From positions 64,200,763 to 64,264,762 of the forward strand of contig CM075773.1 in NCBI GenBank assembly GCA_037974665.1: 64,000 nucleotides of DNA, written 5' to 3'. Every line of letters starts with the position of its first letter. Position 1 is the stretch's first letter. Under the pieces are notes generated by a model, which saw nothing but the letters and a program-made list of their open reading frames with translations, ran no database searches and was not told the origin of the DNA. A program made the translations under genes and the position numbers. Positions 33,581-45,587 of this stretch are shown piece after piece. Source of the stretch: Ehretia macrophylla (Eukaryota; Streptophyta; Magnoliopsida; Boraginales; Ehretiaceae).

Positions 33581-35795
33581 TGTTGGCTTTAGGCCTAATG
33601 CATGATTTTGATGATTACAAATATGGTTATTTTGACGTGTCAAGTGTGATTGATTTAATATATTTGTATATTGTTAAATTCACACTTGTGACTCTTGTGA
33701 TTAAATTGTACATATTTCTTTGAGTCATATATTGATTGATGACATAACTTTCATGAAAAAGATCATGGCATTGATTAAATGATAATGCAAGTATAAAGGA
33801 AGAAGATGATATATTAAATTTACTGAGTGTGATTGTATTTATATGTTTATATGATTAAACTCACACTTAAGGCTCATGAGATTAAAATATGCATATTAAG
33901 TTGAGCCAAATATTGAAATTGAATGAATGACTTGCAAAATGAAAATAATTGTATGGATGTAATGAAGAATGCAAGTATAATCAATTTGATTTATCAAGTG
34001 TGTTTGTATTGATATGTTTATATGCTTAATCACACACTTGTTGGCTTGTGCATTAAATGTATATATCATTGTAAGCCAATTTATATTTGAATGTTTTGGC
34101 TTGTGTGGATTATATTGTACTAATGATTTTATGAGCCAAAATATGTTATAAATGCTTGGTGGAAGAAAATCTTGCAAGAAAAGAAAAGTGTGCTTCATAA
34201 AGAAGAAATGCAAGATCAAGAATTTGCAAATTATGTCGGCAATTAAGAAGTTGAATAATGCAATGATCAAGATCACCACAAACATGAACCAATGAAGTCT
34301 TGAAGAATTAGAGAATTGAAAATCTTGAAGATCAAGACTTGTAGACTTGAAGATGGTGTGGTAACATAAGCCGGAGACGTGACGAAATGAGGGGTAGCGG
34401 CATGAATATTGTCGTTTGCCTTGGATTTGCACTTATGTGGTTTCAGCTCTTGGTAATCTCTTAAAATATTCTTTAAATATTTTCTAAAAAGTTATTTGAG
34501 GTCAATTGGATTAAAATATCTTTTGAAGAATTGCTCTTAAAGTCCAAATATTTTTTATCTTCAAAAGATTAAATTTTGGGTGAAAATTGGTTTTAAACTC
34601 TTGGATTGTAAAAATCGGTTTTAATCTTTTCACAAGAGTTTAGAAAATATTTTGAAGTATTAAAAAGGTTGGAAACACTTTATAATAAGTGTTTTTGAAG
34701 TGCCTAAATGTTTTGCCTTCGAAAAATTGGATTTCGAGTTCAATTTCGCAAAATTGAAAATCAAGCACTATTTGGCACTATTCCAATCAGACGAGTGACT
34801 CGACCGACTGATCAATTGACTACTCGACCAACTTATACGTGACTGACTACTCGACTGACTTATACAGATTGTGTCGGATGAGCCAAGCTAGACGAGAGTC
34901 TCGACCGACTGGGTCTGAAGTTTGAAAAAATAGTCGTTAAAGAGCCGTTTTGTTTTTGTTCTTTATATACCAAACCAATCCATTTCATCAAATAACTCTA
35001 ACAATCAATCTATACATGTTATAAACTTACATTGTTGATTGAAAGCATCAAAAACACAAAGTTTGAGCTATAACTTGCATCATCTATTGAGCTATAACTT
35101 GCATCATCTATTGAGCATTCAAGAGCATTATTTGTGTTATTCAACTCATTGAGCTATATCATTATACACACATTCTTACACAATTATCTTGGTTCTATAC
35201 ACTCTAGTGCTATAGCTTTGAGAGATTCATTATATAGAGAGTGTTGAGATTCTTCTTTGTGGACTCAAAGAAGGGAGAATTCTTGTACATCCTTTGTGGA
35301 CTTAAATGATAGATGTTGTAGTAGGTTTGAGCTTCACCTACATTTGAAGGAGTTTGATCTTTTGTGGAATCAAGAGATTGTTGTAGTTGGTTTGTGATTC
35401 ACCAACATTTGAAAAAATATTTATAGTGGAGCTAGTGAAAATTATAAGGGGAAAAGACCTTAAGTAGTGGATGTAGATTAACAAACCACCTAAAAATCCT
35501 TGCATTTGATTTTCTATCCATACTTTCCTTACTATCACGTTTATTGCATATCTTGTGATAAATTCATTGTTGAACTCATAAGTATTACATGTAGTGCACA
35601 TAAGGTGTTTGATATATTGTCATTGAGAAAGTTTTTCAACCATTTATTGCTTAAACTCCATCATATCTTGCCTTGCATTTTAGGTGTTTGATAAATTGCT
35701 TAAATGACTATTGTAATTGAATTGTATATTTTTAAAAGTAGTGATTTGCTTACATAAGCCTAATTCACCCCTTCTTAGGCTAATTTGGACTAATA
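33581..35795 (+). repeat. 5' LTR of the copia element
   Basis: Starts TGTTGGCTTT and ends GGACTAATA (CA end mutated to TA). Positions 33646 to about 34100 hold three degenerate copies of a roughly 180-bp unit (TGTGATTG..ATATGTTTATATG..CTCACACTT). A GC-richer stretch of GACTCGACCGACTG-like repeats lies at 34790-34910, followed by a TATA-like TTTATATACC. Confidence 0.85.
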
Positions 35796-35796
35796 A

Positions 35797-35812
35797 GTGG
35801 TATTTAGATCTA
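35797..35812 (+). other. Degenerate primer binding site of the copia element
   Basis: GTGGTATTTAGATCTAGG directly follows the LTR and is a mutated form of the Met-tRNA site TGGTATCAGAGC. Confidence 0.6.
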
Positions 35813-35889
35813 GGGCTTTATATATAGCTTAACCGCTAGTAAAGTTAAGATCCGGGCAAATACTACTATTTTGTCTCCTCTTATGTAAG

Positions 35890-36830
35890 GATATTCAATT
35901 GATATGCCTCCACTCTTTATAGGTAGAAACTTTATGCGTTGGAAGAATTATATGACAACATATATTCAATTTGTAGACTACACGTTGTAACATATTTTTG
36001 ACCATAGACCATACAAAGTTAAAGATGAGTCAACCGAGCAAAACATTGCCAAGTTGACCAAAAATACTCAAGCTATGCACCTTCTTTATTGTGCATTCAA
36101 TGATGACGAATTTGAACAAATTCAAGAATGCATATCTGCTCATGAAATATGGAACCTTCTTGAAGAGCTATATCAAAAGGAAGAAGGAGATGATAAAGAA
36201 GAAGAAAATGTGGCATACATTATTACATTAGATGAATAGGTATGTCTATCTTAACATTATTACATTAGATGAATAGGTATGTCTATCTTATGAATACAAC
36301 TACTCTTCATCTAGTTACAATGATCTTACAATAGATAAACTAGAAAAAACCATCTTGAATGTTCAAAATGAATTGATGCATGCAATTTCTAAAAATGAAA
36401 ATTTTCTTGAGGAAGTGGAATGTGCTTTATTTGACATTAATGAGCTTAAAAATAAAAATGCTTTAGTTGAAGTTAACCCTTACTTTGAAATGTATGATAT
36501 TATCATGTTTGAAAAAGAAAAAGAGTTTGAAAATAAAATGCAATGGCTAGGAGAGAATTTTAATGAATTGAATTTAGAAGTTATCAAATCTTATAAAGAA
36601 AAGAAGAAAAGAAAAAATTGTATATTGTTCATAGCTTACAATACAAGTTGTGCAAATCACATGATTTAGAATATAAATCATGTTTCAAACTAAAGGTTTT
36701 GAAAAATTGTTCTATCAAAGACCCATGTTCAAATGCGAAATCTCCTTCCAAAGTGCATCAATATGCTTTCACATATTATGATAGAATAGAACAATTTGTT
36801 TAATATGTTTATAATTTGACATTGTTTGAT
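35890..36830 (+). pseudogene. Copia gag remnant
   Basis: The reading from 35905 (PPLFIGRNFMRWKNYM) through TQAMHLLYCAFNDDEFEQI and ECISAHEIWNLLEELYQK matches the gag N-terminal region of copia elements. A Lys/Glu-rich coiled-coil part follows at 36355-36669. Stops interrupt it at about 35990 and 36240, and a 34-bp direct duplication (TTATTACATTAGATGAATAG twice, at 36216 and 36258) is present. No zinc knuckle is visible before the break near 36830. Confidence 0.7.
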
Positions 36831-36894
36831 GATAAATCAAAAGTTCTATGGTGGTTAAAACACAAATGGATTGTTAAAGTCACCACAAATGATA

Positions 36895-37210
36895 CTAATC
36901 ACCTAAAAATCCTTGTGTTTGATTTTTCTATCCCTACTATCCTTACTATCAAGTTTATTGCATATAATGTGTTAAATTCATTGTTGAACTCATAATTATT
37001 ACATGTAGTGCACACAAGGTGTTTGGTATAATGTCATTGAGAAAGTTTTTCAAGCATTTATTGCTTAAACTTCATCATATATTGCCTTGCATTTTAGATG
37101 CTTGATAAATTGCCTAAGTGACTATTGAAATTGAATTGCATATTTTTAAAAGTAGCGATTTGCTTACATAAACCTAATTCACCCCCCTCTTAAGCAAATT
37201 TGGACTAATA
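36895..37210 (+). repeat. Truncated 3' LTR of the copia element
   Basis: Matches about 35480-35795 of the 5' LTR, from CACCTAAAAATCCTTG to TTTGGACTAATA, and ends directly at the right TSD ATTGG. Confidence 0.88.
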
Positions 37211-38015
37211 ATTGGGGACTAATCGCACAATTAACCATTCAAGTTAATAAGAAACTAAATTTTCCTAATATGTCAAATGTAATAGGGTTAGTGGTACAAT
37301 GCCCCCTTGCGTTTGGGCCGAAAAACGCAATAAACCTTGAGTTTTAGAAATTGACATACAAAACCCTGTGTTTTTCGGAATGTTGCACAAAAGACCCCTC
37401 CATCTACTGCTCTGTTAACTTTAACTAGGCGTGTAGCACAATCGCTCGTTGAGAAGGTGAACGACATTTTTTGAAGTCTTACACACTTGAAGAGATGAAA
37501 ATACCCTTGTGTAAATTTTTAAAACACAAGATTTATGGCGCACATTTTTTAAAACACAGGGGGTTATAGTGTTTTTCACTCCTTGTTTTAATTGTTCATT
37601 CCCGAGTTAGTTTCTCTACATTTCCATCCATGGAGATGTGAAAATCTTTGCGTATTCTGTGCCCGGTTTATTTCAGCTTGGCACCGACAATGCAAGGATA
37701 ACGAGTATTAAATACCAATAAGAAAAGAAAAAAGTAAAAATAAAGGAAATCTTCTATACTAAATTTATGAACATTTACAAGAAGTTTGTCATCTCGTAAA
37801 ATTATAGCAGATTTCATATATAGACTATACAGGAAAAGACTTCAAATACTTATATTCTTGTAATTGATTATTCAAATTAAGCAATGTAGATCTACAAAAA
37901 TAGTTATCCCCTATTCAAAGAATTTCTAATCTCTTCCCCTATTCAAAGAATTTCTAATCCCTAAGTTATCTCACAAGGTATTTACAAGTAAAGCCTCCAT
38001 GGCTTTTTTTCTTTC

Positions 38016-38327
38016 TTAATCAATTTCAGCATGTACCAACAAACACAAAGTTCTTTGATTTACCATCATTAAGGCATCTTCTACTGCCTCGATGATACAA
38101 TCAATATTGGTGATATTTGGATCATAGTGAACTTTTGCTTCTTCAAGAGATAAACTAACCACTGCTTTTTTTACTCCATCAACCATCATAAGTGCACGTT
38201 CAGCAGACTCAGAACAACTTGTGCATGCCCTTCCCTTGATTCTGAGCCGGCATATTGCAATGTCTTGCTCTGGAAACTTGTTAACTTGAAAACCTGTGTC
38301 TTCAACGGCTTCTTTTATCTTTTTTGC
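38016..38327 (-). pseudogene. Captured HMA domain of an HMA5-like copper-transporting ATPase
   Basis: An exon starts after an acceptor CAG (38330-38328) and reads AKKIKEAVEDTGFQV, then CRLRIKGRACTSCSESAERAL, VDGVKKAVVSLSLEEAKVHYDP and IIEAVEDA. This is a heavy-metal-associated domain with its CxxC metal-binding pair intact (CTSC), flanked by the linker sequences of plant P1B-type copper ATPases of the HMA5 group. Gly-Met before the first Cys is changed to Arg-Ala. Only this part of the long ATPase is present and the frame closes at 38016, so no transporter can be made. It lies inside the Mutator-like element. Confidence 0.75.
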
Positions 38328-38842
38328 CTGATATATGTATTTGTTATTTATAATTCCAACTTGCACATTAAAGCAATCAAAACTAATCATTTACAGATCT
38401 ATTGAAAGCAAACAACATGAAGTGGGATCTGGAATCTGAAACACGACTGCCATGATCTGATATCAAACTCATCGACAAAAATCCCAATAAATAAACAAAG
38501 CAATATCAAAGCAAAAGAAAAAGGGAAAATTTATGCACTTACTACATGAATATAGCAAATTAATTCCTAAATTACTCACACAAAGACACTCATTAACCCA
38601 CACATACCTGCCATAAACGAGTATATATATATTGAGAAAGTCAAACTTGAGTTCAGCGTCAAACATTCAAGATAGAGGTCTGTAAAACTAACACATACAT
38701 ACAGAGTAATGGCCAATCAGTCACGTTATCCAGAATAACTCAACACAAATATACATAGAGAATTATTCTAAGTATGTGTATACCAGTGAAAAGCCTACAT
38801 ATAAACACAGAAGTACGCACACATATCTATATCAAAGATGAT

Positions 38843-39169
38843 TTACCTTTGATTTTGCTCAACAGCTCCGAAGGTTGCAGATCTGAACACTTTCCCTCCA
38901 TTTTTGAAGCTTGAGATTACTTCGAATGTTTGAAGGTCTTGGCATTTATAAATCAAGGTGATGGGGGCATGGGGAGGGGGGAGAAGGTGGTGGTATAGCG
39001 TATGGGGGTGGTATTGAAGGGGATCCGCCAAAGATTCTTCAAATATTGCATCGGGTTCATATGGTGGAAACTTGCCTATAGAAATATATTCTATGCTCGA
39101 AACATTAAGATTTTGACACAAGAACAACTTTCTCAAAAGAGTTAAAATTGCAAAAGATTGATGTTTCAA
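38843..39169 (-). pseudogene. Unidentified exon-like segment in the Mutator-like element
   Basis: An open frame near the right end of the element stops just before AAAG/GTAAATC (38846 region), which looks like a splice donor on the minus strand. A second frame over the same end, from an ATG at about 38906, reads MEGKCSDLQPSELLSKIK up to that donor. I do not recognise either. It may be the first exon of a second captured gene or of a chimeric transcript with the HMA exon. Confidence 0.35.
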
Positions 39170-39422
39170 ACACTAGGATTAGAATTTCTCGCTCTAGAAA
39201 AGGGCTTTCACTAGCGGGAAGAATGAAAATAGTAAAGGTGCATCAGATTTTTATTTTTAAACGAGGGCAAAATAGTCATTTTGCGTCTACCGTTAACTGA
39301 AACAGACGGAGATTCGAGTATGCAACATTCCAGATAACATAGGGTTTATTATGCCACTTTTCAAAACATAGAGTTTTTTATGCAAATTTTTAAAAATACA
39401 AGGAGTATAGTGTATTTCACTC

Positions 39423-39889
39423 AATGTAATAAGAGAAAAAGTGAACGTTTCTCCCTCACCATCTACTTATTTATGTTGGTTCATATTAATTTGTGTCTTT
39501 TTTAACATTTATATTGAATGTTTCAAAATCTTTTAGGTTGATTTTCTATTTAATTTAATTTTTTAAAGTAAATTAGTTTAGGTCTGGGCACTTGTGGCAC
39601 TACATTAAATTTGTTTTCATTGAGGTAATCCTGAAACTATTCTTTCATATAATAAATTATATGATATTTGTCGTTGTACGTAAAACTCAAAATTAGTCAT
39701 GAATGGATGCATGATATTATTCCGCTGTGTTATTGTTATCATTAAAAAAATTTAAATATCATGTATGTAAACTAATACACATGCCTCACAGGGATGAGAA
39801 ATTAAAAAAGATGAAAAAAGAAGTGAAGTATGTAATATACGTAATATATCTCTCCAATCAATCATACAAATTACTTTATTATTGACACT
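39423..39889. other. No gene seen
   Basis: AT-rich DNA between the Mutator-like element and the start of the third LFS unit. Nothing recognisable. Confidence 0.5.
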
Positions 39890-40812
39890 TTATTGATCCA
39901 CCCTACTTGGTTACATAACAAATTGAGCAACAGGCTTCGAGAACAAGTCCTAGATCGACCTTATCAAGATCCAGTGAATTGCACACTACGCATTTATTGC
40001 TCGGGTTGAGATCCGTGATTCATATGCAAGCAATCCTCAGCTTGTAAACTAATGTTCTTTTTATTATATTCTTTTTGTCGTGAAACAAACATTTAATTCA
40101 TTAAACACGAGAAACAACATACGAAAGGTCCAAAAGTAAACTAAAATAGATCATCTCATATTGAGATGATAGAAAATCTTATTTATTAATTAGATCTATC
40201 TCAAGCTCGAGTTGACACGTCTCACATTTAAGTTTATCCACATATCTCACTTTTTTCTTACATCAGACCCACCCATTATGACACGTGTCAGCTTGAGACA
40301 CGAATACATTAGTAACATGAACATAAAAACAAAACATTACATAAACGCTAGAGAAAATCTAGTGGAGAAGTTCTCCATTTTGTTGTGTCCCTTGTAGGGG
40401 TTCTAGACCTACTAGTGATGGACAGTGACAGTGCGCATGGTGGTAGTAATTGTGCAGACACTTGTTCTAGTAGTGGCAATGGCGGTGGCGGTGGCGGTGG
40501 TTGAATAACCACTGAAAATTGTCATCGTTATAGTTTAGGTGTTTAGTTGAAAGGTGTATTACAAACGATCTATTTCCAAAACTATAAAGATATATAAATA
40601 TATGCTAGCAATAATTGAAAACTTGACAAATTTATAAGAATAATATTGCATTGTTTAATGCATGCATACTATTTCAAATTTTGTTAATTTATAAGTGGGC
40701 TCAAGCTGGACCTCGGCTGGGTTGGGCCGGTCCTTATTTTGGTGTGTTGGGCCAGTTCTAAGTACAACATTTTGAGAATTCATGCAACACTATATTCTTT
40801 TATAAAAAAAAT

Positions 40813-41148
40813 GGTAAATATTCAATTTGGTCCTTTATCTTTAGGGTTTCTATCATTTTAGTCTTTATTTTTCAAAATATATATTTTTAGCCTTGCATCT
40901 TTATTATTTGTCACAACTTAATTCTTATCTTTCAAAATTTACCCTTTTAGTTCTGTATTTTTATCATTTATCTCAACTTAGTCCTTATCGACAAATGATA
41001 AAAATATGAGACTAAAATGATACAATTTGAAAAATAAGGATTAAGTTGGACAAATAGTAAAGATACAAGACTAAAATGATATATTTTAAAAGATAAATAC
41101 TAAAATAACACAAACATTAAAAATAAGAGACTAAATTAAATATTTACC
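40813..41148. mobile_element. Long-inverted-repeat MITE downstream of the LFS pseudogene
   Basis: Ends GGTAAATATTCAATTTGG and, inverted, GGGTAAATATTTAATTTAG. The arms fold back over almost the whole 336 bp around a centre near 40985. The other unit is uninterrupted at the matching A-rich site near 57766. The TSD cannot be fixed because the flanks are A-rich. Confidence 0.78.
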
Positions 41149-41198
41149 CAGAGAAAAAAGAAAATATAGTTATCTTACTCCAAATGCACAGTACCTAA

Positions 41199-41751
41199 CT
41201 AATTTGGTCCAAAGAAGCTCTCTATTTTCTCCACCGTGGCTTCAAGAAGTGATTTACGTTGAGAAATGAAACCTTCATAAGTGACTCCATCAACGGGATC
41301 AGCCAAAACCGACCACTTAAATTGGCACCCATAACGATCAATTGGCAATACTTGCATAGTACCAATAAACCTCTTTAGTCCCCTATTATTCTCCAAGATT
41401 TGATAGGTTACAAAGCGTTTAGTTGGATTTATTGCCTAGCAACTCCTCTCTCACCCACAGGACAATCGTCGTATTGCCATCTGATGGTGATAGTGACTTA
41501 ACGGCAGAGTAACGAATTTGGTCAGGCTTACCTGGGACTCCTTAAACACAGAATGATAGATCATTGGGATAAATTTTGAAAAGGTTGCAAAAATCCGCCA
41601 CGAGAGGCCATACTTGGTTTGCTGTAGCACCAGTTATTTTTGCACTCAATTTGACTTCCTATTTTGGCTGCTGTTGAGTTGCCATAAGAGTTTGAGCCAG
41701 ACAAAGAAAGAGAAGAAGAGTTGCCATAAGAGAGGGACAGGGAAGGAACAT
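41199..41751 (-). pseudogene. LFS-like copy 3, pseudogene with two stops and a frameshift
   Basis: The full length of the gene is present and aligns with the intact copy from its ATG at 41751 to its stop at 41199. Three lesions disable it: TAG at 41659-41661 where the intact gene has the Trp of PKW, TAA at 41542-41544 where it has Glu, and one extra base in the CC at 41435-41436. Downstream of the frameshift the last 65 codons are open and well conserved (MENNRGLKRFIGTMQVLP to the end), including the C-terminal helix missing from copy 1. The TATA-like block and leader are conserved. Confidence 0.92.
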
Positions 41752-42103
41752 TTTGAGTCAGAAAAAGAAAGAGGAACCAATGTCGCTAAACGAGGAAGAT
41801 AATTTGGTGTGAAAGATTAGCTCAAGATTAACTGATTATATAGAGGGTCATCCGAGAGTGATTGGATTGACCAAGTTTTGCTTTGACATTTCCAGATAAT
41901 TACGCTACTGTGCAAGAAAGAGAGAGAAAGAGAGAACATCAAATGTGTAAGAAATTGTTAGTAATATATTAAACACTGATCAACTTGGAACTCTCCAAAG
42001 CTTTTAAAAATTGTATTAAACAATTGTTGAAAAATACAAACCAAATCTCAAGATAACTTTTTGATTTTTAAAATCTTGAGAAATGAAAATCAAGGTTCAA
42101 AGT

Positions 42104-43103
42104 TGTTAAAAATTGTGCAGTATAAGTATGAGATAATTTCACAGCAAGACAACTAATGCTTAATCAATAAAACTCTGTGAACGAAACTAAAAACAAGATG
42201 CAATATTTTGGTGAAAATAAATTCTATTATCACATTGTTACAAGCTATGTTTCAACATTAACTGGACTATTAAATCGTGAATACTCTGTTTTCCTAATTG
42301 CTTGATCCACTTAATGTTCTAACAAAAGTAGTAACGGTAAACAGCAAACAGCAAACAGCAGTGGAAATAATAAAACTATAACTGAAATAAAGAACACCAA
42401 GATTTAACATGGTTCAACCATCCGGTCTACGTCCACGGGACCTCCCCTGGTCCAACAAACCTGTTCATTAAGAAATAGTATAAGTTACACACACCAATGG
42501 ACTTACACAAGTAAAGACTCCTTTTTAACCTCTGACGCCTTGGTGAGAAACTCCTTGACAAACTTTGGTTTGGCGAGCTCCCCTCGACTTACAACGTTCT
42601 CTCCTGAGAATAACTCCTTCTTCTCCCGAAGAATGATCAAACAACACAGTGATCTAAATATTCAGAACATACACAAGTCACTCATAACTCACTATTACAT
42701 ATTATAGAGTCACAACACTTAACATCTAAGCAATCAATAAGCACGTCATATTGCAACAAAACATAGAACTCTAGTATGCTTTCTTGCAGCGTGTCTAACT
42801 CCTCTCTGCTTTTTCTTCGGTGCCTGCTATGCTCCTGGATGACAAATATATACTATGTTGATGCACCACTAACCGCCTTAGGCCTCAAGACATTCCTAAT
42901 CAATATGCAATAAATGTTATACCATAGTCAGCACAAGTTTCATATGGTAAGATGCCATAATATGGTTCCTGCACCTAGAATGGTAAGTTGCCATAATATG
43001 TTTCCTGTAACACTTAATGGTACCCAGTATATATTTGGTAAAGATCATGAGGTTTTGGCAAAAACACAGCCAATCAAATGAGCAAAAATTCACGACCTCA
43101 ACA
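42104..43103 (-). repeat. Left LTR (3' LTR of the Sirevirus)
   Basis: 1000 bp, TGTTAAAAATTG..ACCTCAACA. Matches 50200-51183 with scattered differences and small indels, such as a 12-bp indel near 42486 (GTTACACACACC) and an 8-bp one near 42882. Confidence 0.95.
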
Positions 43104-43118
43104 ATCTCCCCCTTTGGC
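43104..43118 (-). other. Polypurine tract of the Sirevirus
   Basis: Minus-strand GCCAAAGGGGGAGAT immediately precedes the LTR that starts TGTTGAGG. Confidence 0.85.
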
Positions 43119-43349
43119 TTTGTTTTGGCAAAAACTATGATTAAGGTAAACAGAATTAAAAAACAGGATAGCATAGAACAGATGTTGAAAAACCATGTTG
43201 CAACAGAGCAGCAGTAACAATAGCAACACCAAGAAAAACTATCTCCCTCTTTTTGCCAAACCAAAGGCAAAGACATATGAGGAAAACCACTAGGACATGA
43301 GAGTATAAAAACAGAAATAGAGCACAGATAGGAAGGGAACAAAAATTAA

Positions 43350-44960
43350 CTAGAAGAAGCGCCCATCAAGTACGTCATCAAAGCATTTTGGCCTTTGAGC
43401 AGCTGAACCAAAGTCTGATTAAGCTGATCCTGGTTAGCCTGAATATTCTATTGCTCTTCTCGGAGTTCTTCAATGGCCTCACGAAGCTGCTGAAATTACT
43501 GCAACATGGCAGACTGATCAGCAGAGGAACTGGCAGCATCCGTACTAGGGGCTGGTGTACCATCAGCATGCTCCCCCGTAGTATCATCTTTGTGAGCCCC
43601 CTGCAAAAACTTTCTAGAGAATAACAGTGAAGAACCTGGTTTGTGCAATACTTCATCAAGATCAAGAACCTTGTGTTGTGACACGAGAAACGTACATATG
43701 AGAGAGATATATATAGCAAGTACTGGCCAGAAAAGTTTTTAGTAGCTTCCTTAATTATGCGCTCAAAAATAACCCGACCCAGATCAAAATTTACCCCAGT
43801 GCCTATAGAGTAAAGCAATCGGCCCATTTCACTACTGAGAGTAGTAGAATGCTTAGTAGGATACCAGTTTGCCATGGCCATCTTATGCAGAGCAGCATAC
43901 TTAGTAGTGAGTCTATTCCCAGGTAGTCTGGATTTGGATTTCCATTCAAATGGCTCACCTATTAGTTCCATAGCAATAGTAGACAGAGAAACATCTGGAA
44001 TAATCTCTGTAACTGGCACACATCCTAAGAAATTAGAGCAGTGGGTGAAAACTCAAACAAATGGCCGCGCACAAAAAACTGACGATAATATTTTGATGTT
44101 GCAACACTGACATTGATGTGCAGATTTGAATAAAACTCATAAACCAGATTGCTAGAAAATGACTTAATCAAAGCAAATGAGCCTAACAGATTTCTTTCTC
44201 TTAGTAAGGCAAGTACCCTTGTTCCTTGATACGATTTCTCATTCAGTGGTTTCTTTGGAACAAACTTCCGCTGAGACACAATTTTAAACTTCTCTTTTGA
44301 CTCAAAAAAGAAAAACTGTGAAGAATAAGCAATGGAAGGATCATACCCTGGACATGATCATTTTGCTGTCTTGGGTGGCTTAGAGCGTGAAGACTTTGCA
44401 AGTTTAACCCATTTGCGTTTAAAACTGCCAATGTGTTTCTTCCTTTTGGTCTTGAATTGTCGACCAACTTCTTCAGGTGTGACTTCAGTTTCGAATGGTG
44501 CACGGGACGCTGCAACATTATCTAAGACAGAGACAGGTGTGTTTTTTGACTGCGCATTGAGTGACTCAGTAGTAGCATGACTCGTTCCACTCTTCTCAGT
44601 CGGTGCCCTGATGGGAGATGATGTTGCAACAGGGACAGCAGTTGCGATCTTGGGCATTACCTCAGAGTCTGAAGATTGTGTGTCCTGATTGTGGTAAGAT
44701 GGTGTTTCAGTGTGAACAACCACATCCATGCCTGTTGGAGTCCACAGAGGGTCAATGAATGACCCTTTAGCCCTAGCTTGGGTTGTTCGTAGTCGTAGTG
44801 ACCCACTAGTGCTTATGTCACTAGATGATGTTACATCACTGCCTTCAGCCGCTGGTGGAGGAGATTGTTCATCAATGGTGATAGGTTGTAACGACACCCC
44901 TCCAGGTGCTCCAGATTTGGGGGTTTCCCAATGTCTACCGCCTGATCGCGTCTTTACCAT
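43350..44960 (-). pseudogene. Additional (env-like / plant-transposon-protein) ORF of the Sirevirus
   Basis: It starts at the ATG at 44960 with a Ser/Thr/Pro-rich segment ending in a basic KTKRKKHIGSFKRKWVK stretch. It then continues through frameshifts as KFVPKKPLNEKSYQG, LVYEFYSNLH, NFLGC and YAALHKMAMANWYP (44280-43740), a pattern seen in proteins annotated as putative plant transposon or envelope-like proteins of Sireviruses. A possible intron ends in TTTTTGCAG at about 43605. The last part (43600-43350) is Gln/Glu-rich and likely coiled coil (LREAIEELREEQ). Function in this family is not established. No clear signal peptide or membrane segment is seen in this copy. Confidence 0.65.
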
Positions 44961-45587
44961 GGTTGTTCTGCAAGTGGGTTAGACAGCAAAGAACTTGAAA
45001 AACCACAGGGAAGATGAGAGAGAGAACACACAAAAAATGAGATAAGCTATATGAAAAATGATAGCAGAGTAGTGGAGATATGAAGAGGCGAAAATTTCTC
45101 AATTAACCGGTGCCCTAATCGTGGGTAACTGCCCATCAGTTTAGCCAACCACATGATCTTGGGAAATTCAAAAATTAAATATGCAAAAGTACGTTAACTA
45201 CCAATCAACGATATCCAAGTTTCCCGCTCAAAACACTCCTCCATGTGTTATACGAAAGTTGCAACATTTTTGACATACGTTAGCATAACATAATCATGAT
45301 GATTTTTAATGACTACTTGTTGCAACCTAAAACAAACTAGCAGTATATTCCACAGTTCTCAGATCCACCAGGATTTTCTTCATTCCCCTCCCCCCCCCTC
45401 CCGGCACCTTTTTTTTTCCTTTTTTTTTTCAAAACTACAATAAAATAAAAAATTCGACATGAATCCAGTCAGTATGAAATTACTCAAGAAGCTTTACTCA
45501 TCAATACTCATTTCAGTCAAGAATTTAATTAATGAATCATGTGTATGCGTGAGAAGTGGAGATTTTAGATAGTTATTACCTTCAAAT

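Larger units (their letters stand above)
33581..37210 (+). mobile_element. Ty1/copia element, internally deleted, TSD ATTGG
   Basis: A 2215-bp 5' LTR, a PBS, a gag remnant and the last 0.3 kb of a 3' LTR are flanked by ATTGG at 33576-33580 and 37211-37215. The LTR start TGTTGGCTTTAGGCCTAATG and the gag type resemble Sirevirus-like copia elements. All of pol and most of the 3' LTR are missing, so it is a deletion derivative. Confidence 0.85.
37285..39422 (-). mobile_element. Mutator-like (Pack-MULE) element carrying an HMA-domain gene fragment
   Basis: 2138 bp flanked by a perfect 9-bp direct repeat AATGTAATA (37276-37284 and 39423-39431), the TSD length of Mutator elements. The ends form a long imperfect inverted repeat of about 140 bp: GGGTTAGTGGTACAATGCC on the left and GAGTGAAATACACTATACTCC read inward from the right. 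Inner parts AATGTTGCA and ACCCTGTG/ACCCTATG match on both sides. No transposase is seen. Between the ends lies host-like DNA with exon-intron structure on the minus strand. Confidence 0.82.
39890..42020. repeat. Segmental duplication, unit 3 (LFS pseudogene unit)
   Basis: Aligns with 56020-58960: the TTACATAACAAATTGAGC start, the CTCG..TTGAGATC block, the GATGGACAGTGACAGTG block (40418 and 57276), the LFS-like gene and its upstream region to CTTTTAAAAATTGTATTAAAC. The two units differ by separate insertions (MITE 40813-41148 here; MITE 56067-56402 and a SINE there). Confidence 0.85.

Noticed and set aside
33896-34432. 178-codon minus-strand frame
   Set aside because: Runs antisense through the tandem repeats of a copia LTR; hydrophobic and low in complexity with no recognisable domain.
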